Assembly (NCBI GenBank): GCA_005878415.1
Contig: VBMM01000145.1
Location: 1 to 9,510 of the forward strand
Reading direction: 5' to 3'
Origin: Methanobacteriota archaeon
GTDB lineage: Archaea > Thermoplasmatota > Thermoplasmata > RBG-16-68-12
DNA length: 9,510 nucleotides
Shown: positions 6,726-9,510 of the stretch, one piece after another
Layout: every line of letters starts with the position of its first letter
How positions within the stretch are numbered: position 1 is the first letter of the stretch
Program-made: the position numbers and the translations under genes
The notes under the pieces: generated by a model
Databases searched by the model: none
Told to the model about the DNA's origin: nothing
Seen by the model: the letters and a program-made list of their open reading frames with translations, nothing else

Positions 6726-7163
6726 TTGACCGACCGCATAATACGCGAGGGGGGCTCGGGGCCGTGCGGTGATTTTGCGGGCGGGTCGGAACCTCCGGGT
6801 CGACGGCCCGCGATCCTCGTTGTCGACGACGACGAAGGCATCCGCGAGAACCTCGCGGAGGTGCTGTCGATGGAACAGTACCGGACCTTCACGGCGGCGA
6901 ACGCCGAGGAAGCACTCGATCGGCTCCGTTCCAACGACGTCGATCTGCTGCTCACAGACTTTCAGATGCCCGGAGCCAACGGGGTGGAGCTCATCGAGGC
7001 CGCGCGACGGGAGCGACCCGATCTCCGCGCGATCTTGATCACGGCCTTCCCGTACGTATACGAAGAAATCAATCCGGCGCGGCGTCGAGGCGTGGTCCTC
7101 CTGCTGAAGCCGTTCGCGGCGGACGAGGTCCTCGGCATCGTCGCGCGCATGCTCCGGCCCTAA
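6726..7163 (+). CDS. stand-alone receiver-domain response regulator
   Basis: This is a CheY-like receiver, the likely phosphate acceptor from the kinase that ends 32 bases upstream. The acidic pocket is VVDDDEG (D34-D36), the phosphorylation site is D78 in LLTDFQMPG, the switch threonine is T106 in ILITAF, and the conserved lysine is K128 in LLLKPF. It ends shortly after helix 5 with no DNA-binding or enzymatic output domain, which is common for archaeal regulators acting by protein contact. The start is a problem. No ATG or GTG exists in frame before the receiver, and the TTG at 6726 is the only conventional option, with a weak upstream AAGCGGA. It would give 145 residues, the first 30 unconserved. 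The frame is open far upstream through the kinase gene as a shadow. Alternatives are a rare start codon, or a hybrid kinase-receiver split by a frameshift or sequencing error. The family call is secure; the 5' end is not. Confidence 0.88.
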   Translation: MTDRIIREGGSGPCGDFAGGSEPPGRRPAILVVDDDEGIRENLAEVLSMEQYRTFTAANAEEALDRLRSNDVDLLLTDFQMPGANGVELIEAARRERPDLRAILITAFPYVYEEINPARRRGVVLLLKPFAADEVLGIVARMLRP

Positions 7164-7320
7164 CCCGACCGGATCGGGAACCGCATGCGGCCAAGTGAGC
7201 AGGCGACAGGAGTGGGCCCGGCAGATTCGCGACTCTCCATTAGAAGCGCCGAACACTTGGGATTTTTCAGCCGTTCGAGGGCATGGAACGAGGAAAAGGT
7301 ACCTTCGAGACTTCGGGCGG

Positions 7321-8742
7321 ATGGACAACAGGCGAATCGTCGGTGTTAATACGAGACTCGACGATCACCTACGTTGTTGCCCCAGAGGAGCCCGAGCCAG
7401 ATTGAGTCTCCCCGACCTTAGACTGGCGGACGAAGACCGTGAGGAGGGCGGCGAACGCCGCGAAGGCAAGGCCGTTCCTACTATACTCAGTCTTCTGGTC
7501 CTGTCCTCGTCCTTCGTCCTTATCGTGTGGGGAATCCAATTCATCTTCGTCTCGGGCCTGTACTCTGCAGAAGTGGCGACCAGGTGGCAGGCTCTTCTCC
7601 ATGGTTGGCTTTTCTACCCGACTCAGTACGGCCTTGTGTCGGCACCGTTGCTGTTGAGCGGCGTTCTCCTGTGGACTTCGAGCTACGGGCTGATGCGCTT
7701 GCGGATGTGGGCTTGGTGGCTTGCTTTCGCGGCGAGTCTCACGATTCTCCCTGGGCTCCTCATCCTTTCGGGATTGCCGCCTACAGGTATTCAATTCACC
7801 CCCGTTTGGGTCCGCGATGTGCTTCCCGACACCCCGATACTTGTGCGGCGTTTCGACTGGAGGCCGTATCAAGGGCTCGTGACTCTTCTCTTGGTTGCCA
7901 CGTTCCTCTGGCTTCTACTGCTGAGTGGTGCGTTTCGCAGGGCGAATCCTCCACGAGCGACGACCTCGCCTCGTCCGGCGGCAATCACGATCCTCGCGGC
8001 ATGCACCCTGCTCGCCGGGGAGACGATTTCCGCTTCTGGGATCTCGTCTTTTTTCGATGCTTACGTATACCAGTCTGTTCCCGGCGGCGACACAAGAGTG
8101 TTCTTTCTCACCGGCATGCTCTACGGCGTTTTGGCGGCAGTGCTAGTTGTCGCAGCAGCGAGCGTCACGCTCCGATTGCCGGGCGCTCGGTGGATCGTCA
8201 TCGGGGCGTCCCTCGCATCCCTCGTGTCCGGAGCCTACCGCGTCATTCAGCCGCCATCTCTAGCGGTGCTGCAAGCGTTCGGGTACGCGCGTTGGCTTGC
8301 CATCCAAGCATGGCTGACGGTAATACTCGGCGGCCTCGTATTCGTGTGCACGCTTGTCGTATTTCGACAATTCCGCCGGGCCGCGACGGAGCCTACCGTC
8401 GGGAAACCGACTCCCACGACACGGAGTGCTCGTTTGGTCTGGCGCAGGATGGGGCAAGTCTTTCGATGGGCGCGGGATCGTCTGTCAAAGATTACGCAGC
8501 CGGTCGGCCTCATGCTCCTCGGAGCGAGCCTGATCGCTGCAAACCTGATTCTGAGTTTCCTAGCCAACTACCCCCTCGTAGGTAACGACTCCTTCTATCC
8601 ATCTCTCGTAATCTACATCATCCCTTACGGGCCGATTATCGGGGGTGCGACTCTCTTCATCCCCGGTGTCGTCGCCAGAATTCAGGGCGCGCAACGCCGA
8701 CCGCCTTTGCATGAGACAATCAGCCCTCAAATGCGCCTCTGA
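7321..8742 (+). CDS. polytopic membrane protein of unknown function
   Basis: I do not recognise this protein. From the ATG at 7321 it has 473 residues and about ten hydrophobic helices (roughly residues 53-80, 101-124, 129-151, 184-204, 220-240, 260-285, 290-308, 324-349, 394-416 and 426-453). Arg/Pro-rich loops near 205-218 and 350-390 are probably cytoplasmic. There is no recognisable enzyme motif. The start is uncertain. GTG 7195 extends the frame with an unconvincing hydrophilic stretch. TTG 7402 lies after a possible TATA element (GTTAATAC, 7345-7352) and a GAGGAG, and would remove most of the polar N-terminus. Codons are clearly less GC-biased than in neighbours (many third-position T and A), suggesting a different history or weaker selection. 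It follows the two-component pair in the same direction after a 157-base gap, so regulation by that pair is possible but unproven. Confidence 0.72.
   Translation: MDNRRIVGVNTRLDDHLRCCPRGARARLSLPDLRLADEDREEGGERREGKAVPTILSLLVLSSSFVLIVWGIQFIFVSGLYSAEVATRWQALLHGWLFYPTQYGLVSAPLLLSGVLLWTSSYGLMRLRMWAWWLAFAASLTILPGLLILSGLPPTGIQFTPVWVRDVLPDTPILVRRFDWRPYQGLVTLLLVATFLWLLLLSGAFRRANPPRATTSPRPAAITILAACTLLAGETISASGISSFFDAYVYQSVPGGDTRVFFLTGMLYGVLAAVLVVAAASVTLRLPGARWIVIGASLASLVSGAYRVIQPPSLAVLQAFGYARWLAIQAWLTVILGGLVFVCTLVVFRQFRRAATEPTVGKPTPTTRSARLVWRRMGQVFRWARDRLSKITQPVGLMLLGASLIAANLILSFLANYPLVGNDSFYPSLVIYIIPYGPIIGGATLFIPGVVARIQGAQRRPPLHETISPQMRL
7345..7352 (+). promoter_or_regulatory. possible TATA element inside the annotated 5' end of the membrane protein gene
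   Basis: GTTAATAC is an AT-rich box in GC-rich DNA. It would start a transcript near 7374, downstream of ATG 7321 but 28 bases before the in-frame TTG at 7402, which has GAGGAG at 7385-7390. If functional, the protein starts at TTG 7402. This is weak single-motif evidence. Confidence 0.25.
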
Positions 8743-8782
8743 CCTCGTCTCCGCGGAAAATCCTAAACGTTCGGAGATTCCA

Positions 8783-8832
8783 CCCCTTGGAGGGGACGAT
8801 AGCGGCTCATTTACGCCAATTCTAAGGATTGG
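8783..8832. terminator. two short hairpins between the convergent membrane gene and tRNA
   Basis: The gap from 8743 to 8835 holds CCCCT-TGG-AGGGG (8783-8795) and CCAAT (8816-8820) paired with ATTGG (8828-8832). The second stem can be extended by a G-T and a C-G pair. Convergent transcription must end here, so a terminator role fits, but neither hairpin is followed by a T-run. Confidence 0.25.
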
Positions 8833-8835
8833 TGA

Positions 8836-8910
8836 TGGGCCCGGCCAGATTTGGACTGGCGACCTTCCGGTTATCAGCCGGACGCTCCAACCGGGCTAAG
8901 CTACGGGCCC
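8836..8910 (-). tRNA. tRNA-Ile, anticodon GAU
   Basis: The minus strand folds into a complete cloverleaf. The acceptor stem is GGGCCCG/CGGGCCC (seven pairs), the D arm has GCTT/GAGC and a GG-containing loop, the anticodon stem is TCCGG/CCGGA with loop CTGATAA (anticodon GAT), the variable loop is AGGTC, and the T stem is GCCAG/CTGGC. The discriminator is A and the next bases are TCA, so CCA is not encoded and must be added. There is no intron. The T loop reads TCCAAAT, with C rather than the near-universal T at position 55. The GGGCCCGTAGCTTAG opening is of archaeal type. Confidence 0.97.
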
Positions 8911-8936
8911 GCGGTGCGCGCAAGCGGATGGCCCGA

Positions 8937-8943
8937 CTTAAAC
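8937..8943 (-). promoter_or_regulatory. probable TATA box of the tRNA-Ile gene
   Basis: GTTTAAG on the minus strand, preceded by purine-rich GAGAGAAC as in a BRE, is centred 30 bases before the first base of the tRNA, the expected spacing for an archaeal stable-RNA promoter with a few bases of leader. Confidence 0.5.
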
Positions 8944-8949
8944 GTTCTC

Positions 8950-8972
8950 TCCCGCTCCGCGTCGGAGCGGGA
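8950..8972. other. perfect GC-rich hairpin between the tRNA promoter and the nitroreductase gene
   Basis: CCCGCTCCG (8951-8959) and CGGAGCGGG (8963-8971), extended by a flanking T-A pair, form a perfect 10-bp inverted repeat with a 3-base loop. It lies just upstream of the tRNA TATA box, in the divergent region between the tRNA and the plus-strand gene at 9119. It could stop readthrough into the tRNA, bind a regulator, or be structural. No T-run follows on either strand. The rest of the 8911-9118 gap holds only a smaller repeat (CGGCG-ATT-CGCCG, 9026-9038) and the promoter at 9080. Confidence 0.45.
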
Positions 8973-9079
8973 TTCGGATCGTGGTGTGGAGTTTCGGCAG
9001 CCCGCCCCGACGTGCTGTCAGGCTCCGGCGATTCGCCGTCGAGCTTCCTCATCCCCGTTGCAATAACCGCATGGAAACC

Positions 9080-9088
9080 CTTATTATC
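9080..9088 (+). promoter_or_regulatory. probable promoter of the nitroreductase-family gene
   Basis: CTTATTATC, preceded by GGAAACC as a BRE-like element, is the strongest AT-rich island in this region. Its centre is about 35 bases before the ATG at 9119, predicting a leader of about 9 bases. This favours 9119 over the in-frame ATG at 9071, which lies upstream of the box. Confidence 0.5.
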
Positions 9089-9118
9089 ACCACACCAAAT
9101 CGGACGCCTCGGGACGAC

Positions 9119-9510
9119 ATGGAGGCCCTAGAGGCCATTAAGTCGGTGAAGAGCGTGAGCAAGTTCAAGCCCGATCCGGTCCCCGAGCAGAAGGTCCAGG
9201 CGATCATGAACGCGGCCCGATTCGCCCATTCGGCGGAGAATCTGCAGCCGTGGAAGTTCATCGTCGTCTCGGACGAGGACGCGAAGCGGAAGCTCGCGGG
9301 CGCCTGCACGAACTCGAAGCACATGGCCGACGCGCCCTTGGTGGTCGTCGCCTGTGCCCGGCTCGACGAGGCGGTCGCGATGATCGGCGGATACATGAAC
9401 TCGTATCCGGTCGATCTGGGCATGGCCCTCGCGAACGTCACCGTGGCGGCCACGAGTGAGGGGTTAGGGACCTCCTGGATCTTCGCCTTCAACGAGGAGA
9501 AGGTGAGGAC
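9119..9510 (+). CDS. nitroreductase-family flavoprotein (5' part, runs off the window)
   Basis: Members are FMN-binding NAD(P)H oxidoreductases of about 170-200 residues acting on nitro compounds, quinones, enones or cofactors. The true substrate cannot be told. The 130 visible residues begin MEALEAIKSVKSVSKFKPDPV, followed by AARFAHSAENLQPWKF (about 33-48), an acidic helix, APLVVVACA (about 71-79), and VDLGMALANVTVAATSEGLG...SW (about 97-119), the family's second FMN/dimer region. The usual RRSVRKF motif, whose arginines hold the FMN phosphate, reads VKSVSKF here, so one arginine is a lysine and another a serine. ATG 9119 matches the family start. ATG 9071 would add 16 residues and overlap the proposed promoter. 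No stop occurs before 9510, so the gene is incomplete only because the window ends. Confidence 0.9.
   Translation, partial: MEALEAIKSVKSVSKFKPDPVPEQKVQAIMNAARFAHSAENLQPWKFIVVSDEDAKRKLAGACTNSKHMADAPLVVVACARLDEAVAMIGGYMNSYPVDLGMALANVTVAATSEGLGTSWIFAFNEEKVR

Noticed and set aside
7527..8585. 352-codon plus-strand open frame overlapping the membrane protein gene
   Set aside because: It is His/Arg/Ser/Cys-rich with no hydrophobic periodicity, whereas the other frame gives clean membrane helices throughout.
1..9510. CRISPR array, insertion sequence, integrase or phage genes
   Set aside because: No regularly spaced direct repeats, transposase or integrase motifs, or paired terminal repeats were seen on reading through. 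The tRNA-Ile has no duplicated 3' end nearby that would suggest an attachment site.

Overview
The window looks like a piece of a high-GC archaeal chromosome, most likely an uncultured euryarchaeal/Thermoplasmatota-type lineage. The lineage is an inference; no marker gene here fixes it. Supporting signs are a tRNA-Ile of archaeal type without an encoded CCA, short AT-rich boxes of the form CTTAT(C/T) about 25-30 bases before gene starts in otherwise very GC-rich DNA, near-leaderless starts, and a small single-pass membrane protein with a pilin-like layout. Most genes have strong G/C preference at codon third positions, so almost every gene carries long meaningless shadow frames.

Left half (about 113-4349, minus strand): an amino-acid biosynthesis block transcribed right to left. 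Threonine synthase (thrC), a CysO/MoaD/ThiS-type ubiquitin-like sulfur carrier ending in Gly-Gly, and homoserine kinase (thrB) are translationally overlapped (8-base and 4-base overlaps) and must form one operon. After a 67-base gap with its own possible promoter comes dihydroxy-acid dehydratase (ilvD). thrB and thrC give homoserine to O-phosphohomoserine to threonine, and ilvD serves the isoleucine/valine branch, for which threonine is a precursor. The odd member is the sulfur carrier. A possible end of a plus-strand gene lies at 1-40, convergent with ilvD.

Middle (4459-7163): a minus-strand single-pass membrane/extracytoplasmic protein (4459-5007) is divergent from a plus-strand two-component pair. 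The pair is a membrane-anchored PAS histidine kinase (5236-6693) and a stand-alone receiver-domain response regulator (about 6726-7163). The regulator has no ATG or GTG start in frame.

Right part (7164-9510): a polytopic membrane protein of unknown function with about ten helices and noticeably less GC-biased codons (7321-8742), tRNA-Ile(GAU) on the minus strand (8836-8910), an intergenic region with a perfect GC-rich hairpin, and the start of a nitroreductase-family flavoprotein (9119 to window end) behind a clear AT-rich promoter.

The observation most worth following is the embedding of a CysO-like sulfur carrier between thrC and thrB. No system that is clearly new can be demonstrated from the sequence alone.
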